A stretch of DNA of 64,000 nucleotides from Selaginella moellendorffii (taxonomy: Eukaryota > Streptophyta > Lycopodiopsida > Selaginellales > Selaginellaceae). A program made the position numbers and the translations under genes. Location of the stretch: the NCBI RefSeq assembly GCF_000143415.4, contig NW_003314290.1, positions 1,222,932 to 1,286,931 on the forward strand, given 5' to 3'. The notes below the pieces were generated by a model. The model was not told the DNA's origin. It searched no databases and was given only the letters and a program-made list of their open reading frames with translations. Below are positions 10,245 through 21,540 of this stretch, piece by piece (positions within the stretch are counted from its first letter, which is position 1; each line of letters begins with the position of its first letter).

Positions 10245-12131
10245 ATGTCGGACGCCTCAGCGTCGCCAGAGGTCCACGACGACGAGAGAATTGACATAGA
10301 CGGGGACGTTGAGCCAGAGGATGTTATAGATGACGAGACCGACGGCATTGTTGAGGAAGAGAAGGCCGACCAGGAAGGTCTCGACTTGGACATGAACGAA
10401 GACGAGGGTGGCGAAGATGAGGCCTATACCACAGATCACGAAAATGGGCTGCAAAATGGAGAGAATGCAAGCGCTGATCTGGGAGAGAGCGTTGATGTGA
10501 CGATTCCAGAGGACGAAGTGGAGAAGAAGCCGGAAGAAACGCACAGGGATATGAAGGTTGACGACGACGAGGAGACCAAGAGCCTCCTCTCACGTCCTCC
10601 CCATGGCTCCGAAGTTTTTATCGGAGGTGTCACCCGTGACACGAACGAGGATGATCTCCGTGAGCTGTGCAGTCCGTGCGGTGAAATTTTCGAGGTACAT
10701 GGATTCAAATATGAACTGTTTTATGACATTTTTATTATCAGGTCCGGATTCTCAAGGATAAGGAGACTGGAAACAATAAAGGCTATGCGTTTGTCACGTA
10801 TACTAATCGCGAGACCGCCGAAAAGGCCATAGAAACATTGGCCAATTCGGAGTTGAAGGTGAGTGTTCGACGTTAATTCGTGAGAACTTTGTGTGATTTG
10901 GTTGTGTTTCAGGGAAGGAAGCTACGGTTTTCTCATTCACAGGCAAAGCACAGACTGTTCATTGGTAACATACCCAAGTCTTGGGATACTCCTGAACTGG
11001 AAAAGATCTTGGCGGAAGAGGGCCCTGGCGTTGAGGGTGTCGAGCTTTTGAAGGTACGCAACTATGCCACATTTAGTGTAGCAACGTGTTTCATTAAATG
11101 CAGGACCCTCGTAATCCTGGCAAGAATCGAGGTTTTGCCTTTGTCGAGTACTACAACCATGCGTGTGCCGATCACGCCAGAAAATTAATGTCGAGGTCGT
11201 CGTTTCGTCTTGGAAACAACGTACCCACGGTGAGCTGGGCGGATCCCCGTACAGGGGCGGAACCTGCTGCCACCTCACAGGTGAACGCTAAATGCTGATA
11301 GCGGCGCAAAGACTGATTTTATTTTTCTTTCATGTCCTCGCAGATCAAAGTCGTCTACGTTCGCAACCTGCCTGAGGCTGTGACCGAGGAGCAATTGAGA
11401 GGCTTGTTCGAGCATCACGGTGAGATCACCAAGGTGGTGCTGCCTCAATCGAAGCCCGGCCAGCCCAAGAGAGATTTTGGATTTGTCCATTTTGCGGACC
11501 GCAATGACGCGCTAAAGGCGATAGAGAAGACAGAGAAATACGAGCTAGAAGGTATGCTCAGCCTTATTATATGTTTCCTTTCTTGCAGGCTAAAGTTTTC
11601 TTAACTTGGAACTACCAGGTCGTGTTCTAGAATCGTCTCTCGCAAAGCCTCCTGTCGAGAAGAAGGGGATGGACCAGCCTCTAGCTCCTCAGAGACTGGG
11701 AATTCTCTCTCAGTTGCAACCCAGAACAGCCGCCTACAGCTATCCAGTTGACATCTACAACAACATAGGAACTGGAGGCGGCTATGGACAAAACAGATAC
11801 AACCAGGTGATCACACGCTTCTTCTTTCTGTTCTTTCTCACAAGTTTCTCCTCGCTTTCCAGCCTTTGATCTATGGACGCGGGCCTCCTCCCGCTGGTAT
11901 GACAATGGTTCCAATCCAACTTCCAGATGGCCGGCTTGGCTATGTTCTGTAAGTAGCTTGTTTCAAGTTTCGCGCTTAGAGCTAAGATTTCCTGTGCTGC
12001 GTAGGCAACAACCTGGGATCCAACAACAGGGATCACAATTTGGCCGGGGTGTACTATCATCGTCGTATAGAAGTAGCAGTAACAACGCGGGCTCTGGTGG
12101 CAGCAGCTCGAGGCGCTATCGGCCATACTGA
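10245..12131 (+). CDS. LIF2: hnRNP Q/R-like protein with three RRMs (LIF2 family)
   Basis: Eight exons (10245-10694, 10742-10858, 10913-11053, 11104-11280, 11344-11551, 11619-11806, 11863-11948, 12005-12131) stay in frame and encode 497 residues. The first about 115 residues are strongly acidic (Asp/Glu-rich). Three RRMs follow: GSEVFIGGVTRDTNED with its RNP1 GYAFVTY, HRLFIGNIPKSW with NRGFAFVEYY, and KVVYVRNLPEAVTEEQ with DFGFVHF. The C-terminus has Gly/Tyr/Gln-rich sequence, PLIYGRGPPPAG, and an Arg/Tyr end. This matches plant LIF2-type hnRNP Q proteins, nuclear RNA-binding factors linked to Polycomb-associated LHP1. The family call is from domain order and acidic N-terminus. The first real ATG is 10245; upstream in-frame codons are not ATG. 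Confidence 0.92.
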
Positions 12132-12450
12132 GTGAGTGACACTTACACATATATGTTTGGGATCATCAGCAACAGGAGCTCACTTTTGCTCCATGGCTGT
12201 TCTTCCTTTTCGCTCATTTCAGGCTTACTAGATTTCCAGGCCTGATGCTTGAACAGGTGCGTAGCTAAAATGTATTTACGTCTCGTGAGTTTTTCCCAAA
12301 CCGTTTAATAAGAAAGTGCTAAAGGTGAAGGAGAAAACTGTTGATTGTACTTCTGATGGATGCTTCACATCCAAATGCAAAACGTCACTTCACCTCTTCA
12401 CTGCGAGATTCTTATGCTTTTAGTTGGGTGCTAATGATCTTAAACATGTA
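12132..12450 (+). other. 3' region of the LIF2-like gene
   Basis: No coding potential. A possible 3' UTR intron may run from a GTGAGTGAC just after the stop to a CATTTCAG near 12222. I see no other feature. Confidence 0.35.
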
Positions 12451-14100
12451 TTAATAATAATTTGATCTCCCCAGGAGATCAAAACTCATCTGAAATGACC
12501 TGCGATTCCTCAGACCCTTGATTATAACTTCAGGCTCGATGTCCTTGACCAGGTCCCACAGTTTCAGTTTGAGCCCGGTGACAGGCTTCTCCTTGAAGAA
12601 CACGTCCCCCCAGGAGATGGCAGGCTCCCCCTCGATCACAGATAAAGCCACGTAAAGGATCTGCTTCGCCTCCATCAACACCGCACCAGCATGCGGCTTT
12701 CCGTCAACCACAACGGATTTCGGGGAAGCATTCATTTTCCCCGTTGCTGAAACGCAACTCTCCCAGGCTATTTCCAGTTTAACATCGAGGCCGTCTCTCC
12801 GCTGCATACTACACACCACTGCCCACTCCCCACAGGCCATCAGAGCATCAACCTCGCACTCAACGTCCGGAATAACATTGCCCTAGTACATAGCCTTGGC
12901 ACTCGTCCACCTTCATATTCAGCACGGCTTCTATTTCGGCAGATAGTTGAGGGAGCAGAAGGTTCTCATGACTTGAAACAGATAGCCCTCTGTCATTGTC
13001 ACCTGTTGCTCAGTTACATTGGGAACCACTTGACCACGTAGATCGGCGCATAGCAACAACTGCGGATCCAGAAAGTCACACCTCTTGGAATTGGGACTTG
13101 ACCTGAGAATGTTTGCTGACTGCAGCTCACCCAGAGTATAGTCATCCACAGCCTCGGTAAGGGAATGATTGGCTACAATCCTTCTAACTCCGACCAGTTT
13201 GCTTCCTGATGGACCTGAAACCTCGTCCACAACATGGTATAGTGTATCCTGGAACGTGCGGCCCCCTGCATAATCAGCAAAGTTGTAGCCGCATACTAGG
13301 AACTTCCGGATGAAAGCTTCAGGATCCCATAACTCTTGCCGCGATTTCATGGCTCCAGCACTCCGACTGATGTAATGCATTCCCAATACAACCTCCATGC
13401 TTGGATCTGGAAGTTTAGCCCGAGAGAGTAAGCCTGATAACTGTGCGCCTTTATCGCGCACGTCTATTTCTCTCGAGAACCGAGAATGCCACGGTTCCAT
13501 CTTCCACAATCAGCTTATAGGCCATAACCAGATCTTATCTTGATGTATGTTCGGAAACTCGTCAATCCCCATAAAAGACAGTAACAAAACTATCTCGGCT
13601 TCTTGAAGGAAAGTCCTGCTCCCCTGAATGATAGAATACCACCCTGTCCTTCACACCACTCTTCTCAAACCGAAGACGTAGCATTTCCGCTGCCAAAGCA
13701 CAAGTTTTACCCTGTCTCCTCCTCCCTGATAACACTACAACTTTGGCCCCCCGGTCTGCTTTATCCGCTAAAACTTCCTTGTAATCCATTCGCCTCGATC
13801 TCATATACAACAGCCTTTACAATGTTCTCTGGGAAGTACTTGCAATATGGTACATGAAAATTTACTCCAGCTTTTTTGTATTTCGATATCTCACTCTCAA
13901 CTTTTCAAGGATTTCTCTACAATGACATTGCCTGTTGTGGCCTTGACAACTACAATGGCTCCGTCCCTTGCTTGCCAAACGTTTCAGTGTGCGAGGACGC
14001 TGCACAGTAGTATCCCACAGGCTCCACTTACAAGCTCATCGCAGACAAGCTATGGTCTGGAAACATCAACGAAAGCTATCCCATCAACGTGAAAACTCTC
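12451..14100 (-). pseudogene. Decayed P-loop NTPase gene of an unrecognised family
   Basis: Reading the minus strand from about 14100 downwards gives protein-like stretches broken by stops and frame changes. At 13810-13562 there is a P-loop (VVVLSGRRRQGKTCAL) followed about 25 residues later by an SGE-F-SR-FVTVFYG stretch. A one-base shift then gives IDEFPN, which could be a Walker B region. A 192-codon piece (13509-12931) and a 129-codon piece (12840-12451) follow, separated by another shift. The last piece reads VECEVDALMACGEWAVV across that shift, loosely like a PD-(D/E)xK nuclease core that has lost its final catalytic pair. A similar P-loop/SGE pair occurs in the 36-37 kb relic. Because of the frame breaks I call it a pseudogene, though unmodelled introns could explain some of them. 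A CRN/RHS-type NTPase-nuclease is a guess. Confidence 0.5.
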
Positions 14101-14157
14101 CTCGGCCTTTGATCAATAAACCGTATTATTTATCGGTTTATGTTATTTTGGTTGTAC

Positions 14158-14165
14158 TATAAAAA
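14158..14165 (+). promoter_or_regulatory. TATA box of the Lys/Arg-rich gene
   Basis: TATAAAAA lies 44 bp before the first ATG at 14209, a sensible spacing for a short leader. Confidence 0.55.
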
Positions 14166-14208
14166 CCCTTTTAGCATTAACACAAATCAGGGTTTGCGCA
14201 AAAGGGGC

Positions 14209-14808
14209 ATGGATAGTTTTGTGAGCAAAGCGCACAGTGGGATGCGGATTGAGAGGGAGCTCATCATCGATAACGATATACTCATGAGGGACGAGGGTCA
14301 GAAGAAAGATAGGGAGGTAACTCTCAAGAAGAGAGGACGCGACGAGAACGAAGAAGCCAAAGGTGGGAAGGCTATGATCAAGAGGACCAAAATGGACCAA
14401 CAGCTCCAAGACAAGGAAATCAAGGGGGAGCAAGAGGACCCTAAGGCTTGCTCTAGGGGTCCGATCATCGTCAAGATCAAACTCAATCCACCAAATAGTG
14501 TTCCTAATCCGGCAAAAGTAGAAGCCACTCGCAAGATCACGAGCAAGAAGCCCATGAGGAGAGAGGTCAAGGCCAAGATTCCCATGAGGAGGAAGGTCAA
14601 ATCCAAGGTGACCAAGCAATTAGAGACAAGTATGACAATGAAGATTGAGTGTGAGCCCGTCAACAAAGTTAAGGGCGGCAACAAGGTGGTAGTGCACACT
14701 AATGTGGGACGGGAGGCACCAGCTCAGTTCCTGAGCTTCAGTGACGCACCTAGAACCACTGCCCCAAAGGTCCAATGGAATCCATTGCGGCATGTAGCCA
14801 CTGTTTGA
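14209..14808 (+). CDS. Lys/Arg-rich hypothetical protein
   Basis: A single uninterrupted 199-codon frame begins at the first ATG after a TATA box. The product is very basic, with acidic-basic mixed sequence in the first 100 residues (KKRGRDENEEAKGGK) and a tandem pair of PMRREVKAKI/PMRRKVKSKV repeats around residues 120-140, suggesting a nucleic-acid-binding or nucleolar protein. I recognise no family. It sits between a pseudogene and an AT-rich repeat desert, so it may be lineage-specific. A chance ORF is possible, but codon composition and promoter placement argue for a gene. Confidence 0.5.
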   Translation: MDSFVSKAHSGMRIERELIIDNDILMRDEGQKKDREVTLKKRGRDENEEAKGGKAMIKRTKMDQQLQDKEIKGEQEDPKACSRGPIIVKIKLNPPNSVPNPAKVEATRKITSKKPMRREVKAKIPMRRKVKSKVTKQLETSMTMKIECEPVNKVKGGNKVVVHTNVGREAPAQFLSFSDAPRTTAPKVQWNPLRHVATV

Positions 14809-15754
14809 TCGATCAACTTCTGTAAAACTTAAACTTAAGAAAAAGAAAAGGATTTTTCATTTCAATGTTCCCATGACATTCTCTTCTGATACTAAAGACA
14901 TCCAAGAGGGTTTGTGCCTCGAAGAAAATGCAAATCTTCCAATTTGCCAAGTCTCTCCCAGCACGTCAAGACATCCAAGATCTCAAACGCTTGGCTTAGT
15001 GACATGGTTCTACTTCACAAACGTAAGTTCTTTAGTTCTCTGATTTTTAAAATTCTTGACATCACATCCATTGCATCCATGGCCCAAGAGATGGATATTA
15101 GACTGTGAGTATACACCACTTTTAATTCTTCTCTCTGATTTAATTGTGTGTATGTAGGCAAAGAGTTGCTCTGGTAATAAACCCTAAATTTTGTATATCT
15201 GGGAGATTTAGTCAATGCTCAAGCATCCATTTGTGTTGCTAGCAAAAAATATTAGTATGAAGTCCCACTTTAATGATTTGTGTATATAATTTGTAGATAC
15301 ATTTATAGTATAATATTTTCCTAAAATCCTAAATTAGAAACTTATATAATTTTTATTTTAAATAAATTTTTTATGTATTTAGTATTGTAAAGTCTGTAAA
15401 TATATGTATGTATATATATGTATTACTCTGCCCATGTAATATGCTAATTATAGTTCTTAATCAGTGTAGCAGCTAAGCATTTGTAAATGCTATAGTAAAA
15501 ATTTATTGATGTTAATATCCTCATTAACAAACAGCCTCATTAAGCCAAAAAGGAACTAAATTTAAAAAATGAATCTATCAATCTTACCATTATAGAAACT
15601 AACTATTTCATGTGAGGTGAATTGATTATCTACCTATACTATAGTCCTACAAGAGATTCCTAAATACCCATGAAAATACAATTTCAATATAAAAAGGCAT
15701 ATTACAATTTTAATAGCTACAAATCAATAAAAATACAACTTGCTTAATATAGTG

Positions 15755-15890
15755 CATTTTATAATCTCTCTCCTCTCAAGTCAATTGGAAAAATTACTGA
15801 GCTTTATTGACTATTTTTTATTCCCATCAATTCTCCAAAGATTCCAAGATGTGGTGATAATATATTAAAATCTCATATTCAACCTAATAT
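15755..15890 (+). repeat. Dispersed repeat copy A
   Basis: The pattern 'AAGTCAATTGGAAAAATTACTG...CCAAAGATTCCAAGATG' (spaced, not contiguous) resembles copies B-D at 19041, 19516 and 21372. It is the most diverged copy. Confidence 0.4.
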
Positions 15891-17394
15891 TTTAAATAAT
15901 TAATTTGTTTACTTTAACTCTTTTATTATTAATGTATTTACTATCTATTGACTAAAAAGTATTAGAAATTGAACCCCAAACCTCATCTCATAGAATTTGA
16001 ACTATACACATAAATGGGCATATGAGATTAGTATACCAAAATTAAATTTCTAAATTAGCTTAGGGTTGAATCAAATTAATTTCTAAAACCTATATAAAAG
16101 TAGACTTTTAAAGACTATATTCATAGTGTTCCACAAATTTATTTTTTATTCTCTATTATTTTAGTATTTTATTAGTAATTTCATTGTCTTATCTTCTCTC
16201 GACAACAAGCTCCTAAAAATTTGAACACTCTAATAAAAATAAATCCTCTTCTTTAACTCCAATATCAAATTTCTATACTCTGTATAAGTCATATGAAGTG
16301 TTGGAGAAATCCATTATAGTACTTCATTCACCAACTTCAGTAAATTATTGAGCACTAACAACAACTTTTTGGTTTAAAGCCAAAGATTGGTATGCCAAAA
16401 AAGTTTGATAATACATGGTTTGAGTTCTATGGCTTCCTTAATTAAGACAAGTTTTGAATTGCTATGCAATTTAGCAAATATTCCACTCTAACTTTTTGTA
16501 TAGGCCTGATTAAATCTCTTCTTATTAAGATGCCTCTTTTTTTATTTTTCACTCTTTTTAGAAAGAGTGATTGTATTTTTCAAGATTTCAATCCCTCTAT
16601 TCAACACTTCACAAGTGATATCAAGGCAAACTTTATTCATTAAGAGTTTACATTTTCTCATGGCATTCTCCTTCAACCAACTCAAAATCCAACTTATGCT
16701 AAGTTGACAAATCTTCTCTAGACTCATTATAGAGGTGACAAAATTTAGGATTAATTTCAAATTTTGCTAAGTTTGTAGCAATATTATTTCTATCCCAAAG
16801 ACTTTTATCATCCTCAATCTTTCTTAGTTTGACATATAAACTCTATAGTAGATTGGAAGTGATGTGAAATTAATCTTTCTCTTTTTTTGTTTATTCAATC
16901 TACAATTCTCACATTTCTTTATATAAGTTTTAAGATGCTACTTGTTAGGATTTTGATTGTGTCTTCACAATATAAGTATTACATTTTTTATTTTACTTTA
17001 ATCACTTAACCACACCAATGATCACTTGGAGAAATCTCACTCACAACTTTTATAAGTCCTCCTTCCAATTAAAGAGAAGCTTCAAGCCACCCTACATTTG
17101 CACTTTGTCCAATACTCCATATGTCTAATCCCACTTTAAACACCCAAAGGTATCACTGACATACTAACCACTTACTCTAAAGCCATATCTATACTCATTA
17201 TTTTAATGAAAATTTAATACCATTTGTATTATGATCTCATCCCTCAAAGACTAAACTATTATCCATGAGTAATCACCCTATAACTACTCTTTAGCATCTT
17301 TAGAATGCCCTAAGATATAAGGAAACACTATCCTCTAATATCCTTTTTTGATCCCACTAAGTCCTTCTTTGTCTATAGTAGTGTTTATTAACAC

Positions 17395-17860
17395 CGGCAT
17401 AAGTCTTTAGTTACATTAACCTTCCCTACCCACATTGATTCCTTTGGAGTCTTCCCCCTATTATTCTATAATGACTTACCAAACCTTTAGAGTTTGATCA
17501 CTTTGGGCTTTCACCTTTGGATTTGGACTCGAACTTGGACTCAATCTCGAATTTAGTCTTGGGCACAATTTTGGATTCGGTTTTAAACTTAGTCTTAAGC
17601 TTGGTCTAGAACTTAGTTTGGGACTTGTTCTTAAACTCAGTCTTGGATTCAATCTCAAACTCAACCTTGGATTTAGTTTTGGACTCAGTCTCGAATTTGG
17701 TCTGGGACTTACTCTCGGACTTACTCTCGGACTCTCTCTTGGATTCAGTGTTGACACTTCTATATGTTATGATACTTATTATATGTCAGTTATTCTTTTG
17801 TCCCTTTTTAGAGACTTGCTTTTTAATCGGTTCATGCTCATTCCTCAAACAATTCTTTGG
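17395..17860 (+). repeat. Long direct repeat, copy 1
   Basis: Shares with 20985-21375 the order CTTCCCCCT, GACTTACCAAACC, ATCACTTTGGGCTTTCACC, a degenerate GGACTYGRACTT tract, TGTTGACA, and a GCTCATTCCT end. The degenerate tract (17515-17750) is a run of roughly 12-bp units; it translates to a simple Ser/Pro/Arg repeat in the minus frame, which I do not regard as a gene. The two copies could be LTRs or internal parts of a decayed element. Confidence 0.5.
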
Positions 17861-18099
17861 GAGTTACACTCCCATTCTTGATTTTCCAAGTTAGAATTTT
17901 TGGTCCAAATATGTTATATTTGTTAAACTTCCATTTTAGCCACTACCACATGATTTAGATCTGGCTCCACTTTGGGACTTAAGGATTTATGTTTCACATA
18001 CAATTGTTATTCATGTAATGTTAACTTTATTTATTGGGATTAAATTCACTTTTTCTTCCAAGTAAGTTGATTTCAAGAATATTTTTTAAAGAGAAAAGT

Positions 18100-19045
18100 T
18101 GACATCTTGCCACTACATCAACTTTATGATTGCTCTATTGATTTTATAAAGGGGAAATGACCATCATTTGGTTTTATTTATAATCTTTCACCAATAGAGT
18201 TAAATATTTTATATACATATCAAAGAAAATCTTTCTAAAGGTTTTATATAGCATTTTTAGTCTTCAAATGGTGCATTTGTCTTTTTTAAGGATATGTCTT
18301 TTCATTTGGTTGTTGACTATTGTAGTCAGAATAAAGTTATTATTTCTAATTGAATCCATTTGCATTAATTCTTAAGATGTTAGAGTGGCTCTCTATCATA
18401 TAAAATTTAACTTGTCAAAGTTTAGCTAGTTGGATTTTAGTGCCAATGGGTATAAAGGATATCTCTAAGAGTTTTTTTCATATATCATTTAGTTTGTATA
18501 AGTTCTTGGTGATACCCTTTTATTTAAACAATGCTTAAACAACTTTTCAATGTAAATCAAATGCTACTTAACTTAAATAAATGGAAAATTGCAATTGACT
18601 CTATAACACTTCAATAATGAAGTGACTATAGCATAATATTTTTCAAACAATATTCCAAAACCATGTCAATATATATGGAGTTTCTCAAAACCCCAAACTC
18701 ACAAACATGTTCCCCCCATATTCCCTTCAAATGGATCAAAATATCATCAATAAATATAATAATCACTCTATCATGATAGGGCTTTTTCTATGGTTGACTA
18801 TTTCTTGGCTACTTGACTTTGTTAGGTGAAAGTTAGTGCTTTTGCTAATGCATTTACTGTTATTAAATACTTCCTTCTCAATCAAGTGGTATTTCAACAT
18901 TTTTTCTATAGTAGATTCTCTAGGACAATGATCTTATATTATAGTTAAGGTATTTTATATTTTAATATCTCAACTGAGGATACATCACACTTTGGAATTA
19001 TTTATCATCTATGATTTGGTGAAATGGCTCATTAGAATTTTCAGA
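18100..19045 (+). mobile_element. Fossil Ty3/gypsy pol (reverse transcriptase and integrase)
   Basis: Plus-strand translation, full of stops, still shows RT landmarks in order: LPLHQLYDCSIDF (18104-18145), GAFVFFKD...VVDYCSQNKVII (18270-18350) and VPMGIKDISK...YKFLVIPF (18440-18530), equivalent to the KLDL-x-VPM-KTAF-MPFGLTNAP region. From about 18790 the sequence aligns base by base with the integrase of the young element at 62810-63060; YFLLNQVVFQH here matches YFLLNRVVFQH there. Many differences look like C-to-T or G-to-A changes. The RT part resembles a different gypsy lineage from the young element, so this may be a nested or chimeric fossil. Confidence 0.75.
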
Positions 19046-19210
19046 GCTGGTGCTCATGGGATTGTACCAAACCCTCATTTCGCAGCGCAATAGGTGTAGC
19101 ACATCCTATTTCTTTCCCCTTAAGCCAACTGGAAAAAGGGCAATTGCTTGATGAAAGAGCCCTTAGTGGCTATTTTATCCTCATTTATCCATATAAATAA
19201 ATACGTATAA
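19041..19210 (+). repeat. Dispersed repeat copy B
   Basis: Begins AGCTGGTGCTCATGGGATTG and contains CCAACTGGAAAAAGGGCAAT and TTAGTGGCTATTTTATCC. It follows the fossil integrase directly. Copy C starts 475 bp downstream. Confidence 0.6.
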
Positions 19211-19217
19211 TATTCCA

Positions 19218-20138
19218 TATTTAATAAGTTTTGAACTTATCCCAGAGACTAACTCCTGGTACTAAGGGAGGCTTGGGGTGAAAGCCCAAAGTGTGTGTTC
19301 CTCAAAGGGGGGGAGGGGCCTCTAAATGTATACCAAGGATAGTGGTTGGAATGTATATCCAACCATCTAAGACATTAGTTTGGCTCCCGCTGGGCTGTGT
19401 CACTCTTTATTCTATGTTCGATTTGGGTTTAAACCCAAGCTCTAGTTGGTGGGGTTAGTATGCCAAAATTGTGCCAAACACCATCTAACACTATTTTGCG
19501 TGCAAGTGCTAGATACATAGAGCTGATGCTCGTGGGATTGTATTAGACCCTTGTTTCGCAACACAACAGATGTAACGTACCCTATCTCTCTAAGCCAACT
19601 GGAAAAGGGGTAATTGCATGATGAGAGAGCCTTTAGTGGCTATTTTATCCCTATTTATCCCCCAAAGTTCCAAGGATCCACAGTGACAGTATATCTAAAT
19701 CTCATCCCATGATCACATGCGCTACACTAGGCTTGAAGTTTGGCTCCAAATTCATGTTCATTACACCAATGCCAGAACTAGCACATAAATTGGAGCCAAA
19801 TGAAGTCTAATGCTATTTCTACATACTAGTGGCCTAATGTTATTTCTACTTACTAGTGGCCTAATGCCAAGATATGGGTATTCCACTAACTAGGATGGTG
19901 TGAAACTTGGGTTTAGAGCTAAACCAGACGCAAAATAAAGATCGGCATACAAGCAAAAGCTAAACTATACCTCAAGTTCATCAACCATGCCCAACCTACC
20001 CACTATATCTATTATGTATTTGGAACCCCCTACAACGTGTGTTCTCCCTTTTGAGAAATGCATGCTTTGGGCTTTCACCCTTAGTCATCTTTAGTACCAA
20101 GAGTTGGGACTAACTCGAAACTTACTAAATATGGAATG
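19218..20138. repeat. Large imperfect inverted repeat
   Basis: The left arm (about 19218-19500) and the reverse complement of the right arm (about 19850-20138) share several blocks in the same order, including CTTGGGGTGAAAGCCCAAAG versus its complement near 20070-20095, TTTTGCG with a GGTTTAAACCCAAG-like block, and TACTAA...TTGAACTTA. The loop contains repeat copy C, a smaller TTTGGCTCCAA hairpin (19739 to about 19800) and two tandem copies of a roughly 29-bp unit (about 19809-19868). This could be a decayed foldback element or an inverted LTR pair. Confidence 0.5.
19516..19705 (+). repeat. Dispersed repeat copy C
   Basis: Begins AGAGCTGATGCTCGTGGGAT and contains GCCAACTGGAAAAGGGGTAA, TTAGTGGCTATTTTATCCC and CATCCCATGATCACATGCG. 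It is closest to copies B and D. Confidence 0.6.
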
Positions 20139-20984
20139 GTGATAGATTGCAAATTTGGATACAGGACTAACACCATTGTGTTCAGAACAATCTCTACATT
20201 CTGTAAATATGCTTAATTAACAAATTTAGACACTTTCTATAAATAGTAATTAAAACCGAATAGAACTAATATAAGGTGCATAATAGTAAAGGTGTTTAAC
20301 AGACACAGTAACATATCATCTAGTGATATTGCGGAACTAGTCTCAATATGCAAAGGTTCTTGTCAAGCTAATGCAATATAGATCAAAAGAGAACTAAGAG
20401 CTAGGCTAAGTGTGCTTAGCAAAAACATATAGGAGTTCCTACTTTATATTCATTTGGCTAAATACAGATGTTAAACCTAATTTACTAACACTTAAACAAT
20501 AGGGGTTGAAAGTGAACTAGCAATATCGACCTCATGCAATCGTGGCAGTAAAGGAAGAATATCCAAAAGGATTAGCCGACAAGTAATTTTCAATACCCAT
20601 AATCACATTCATGACACTCTCCCCCCCTTATGAAAGATTGACATCCTTGCCGATACAAACTCTAATTTAGACCACCACCAAGAAAATAACTCTAGAAAAA
20701 GTTCATAGTGCTCACACTATATGAAAAATGCACCAATGTGAATGAGTTAGGGTAACTTCTTTATTTAACGTAAATGTGCTACTAACTCAGACATCTTCCG
20801 GCTGTTACTGACAAGGAAATGACTAACAAAGTTAGCCACTCTTGTTACTCTGGGTGCCACCTAGCTTACAAAAGAGTGATATATCTCTGCCTGTAAGTGA
20901 CATAGGGAGGTAAAGCTAGTTTTTGAACACTTCACCAAATTACCTCACGTATCCATTTATATTCACTCTAGCCTTGGACTCTCT

Positions 20985-21375
20985 AATATTTATATCATCA
21001 TCCATCATGTGGATATAATATTTTTCAATCACACTAACCTTCTTTAGCCAAATTCATTTTACTAGAGTCTTCCCCCTGTTATCCTACAGGGACTTACTAA
21101 ACCCCTAGGGTTTAAGATCACTTTGGGCTTTCACCCTTAGACTTGAACTTGGATTGTAATTTGTGTTTAGGTCTGGGTCTTGGTTTTGTTTTTTGTCTTC
21201 ATTTTGGACTTTGTTTTAAACTCCTTCTTGGACTCATCTTAAACTCCTTTTTAAACTCCTTTTTAGGCTTTGTCTTGACATTTTCATATCACAATGCTTA
21301 CCATGTGTTGATATTTCTTGTGTCCCTCTTTAAAAGCTTATTTATTAATCACTTTGTGCTCATTCCTTAAATATA
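20985..21375 (+). repeat. Long direct repeat, copy 2
   Basis: Second copy of the 17395-17860 repeat, about 3.6 kb downstream in the same orientation, with the GACTTACTAAACCC and ATCACTTTGGGCTTTCACCC blocks and the GTGCTCATTCCT end conserved. The fossil pol lies between the copies. Confidence 0.5.
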
Positions 21376-21540
21376 TAGCACATTCTATCTCTTTCCCTTT
21401 AAATTAACTAAAAAAGAGGCAATTGCTTGATAAAAGAAGCCTTAGTGGTTATTTTATCCCCATTTATCCCCAAAATTCTAAAGATCCATGGTGATAATAT
21501 ATCTAAATCTTATCCCATGATCACATGCACTACACTCACC
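21372..21540 (+). repeat. Dispersed repeat copy D
   Basis: Contains AGCACATTCTATCTCTTTCC, GGCAATTGCTTGATAAAAGA, TTAGTGGTTATTTTATCCCC and TTATCCCATGATCACATGCA, matching copies B and C. Confidence 0.6.

Noticed and set aside
17476-17757. Minus-strand Ser/Pro/Arg repeat protein
   Set aside because: It is the translation of a degenerate tandem DNA tract inside a decayed repeat; the plus frames are equally repetitive.
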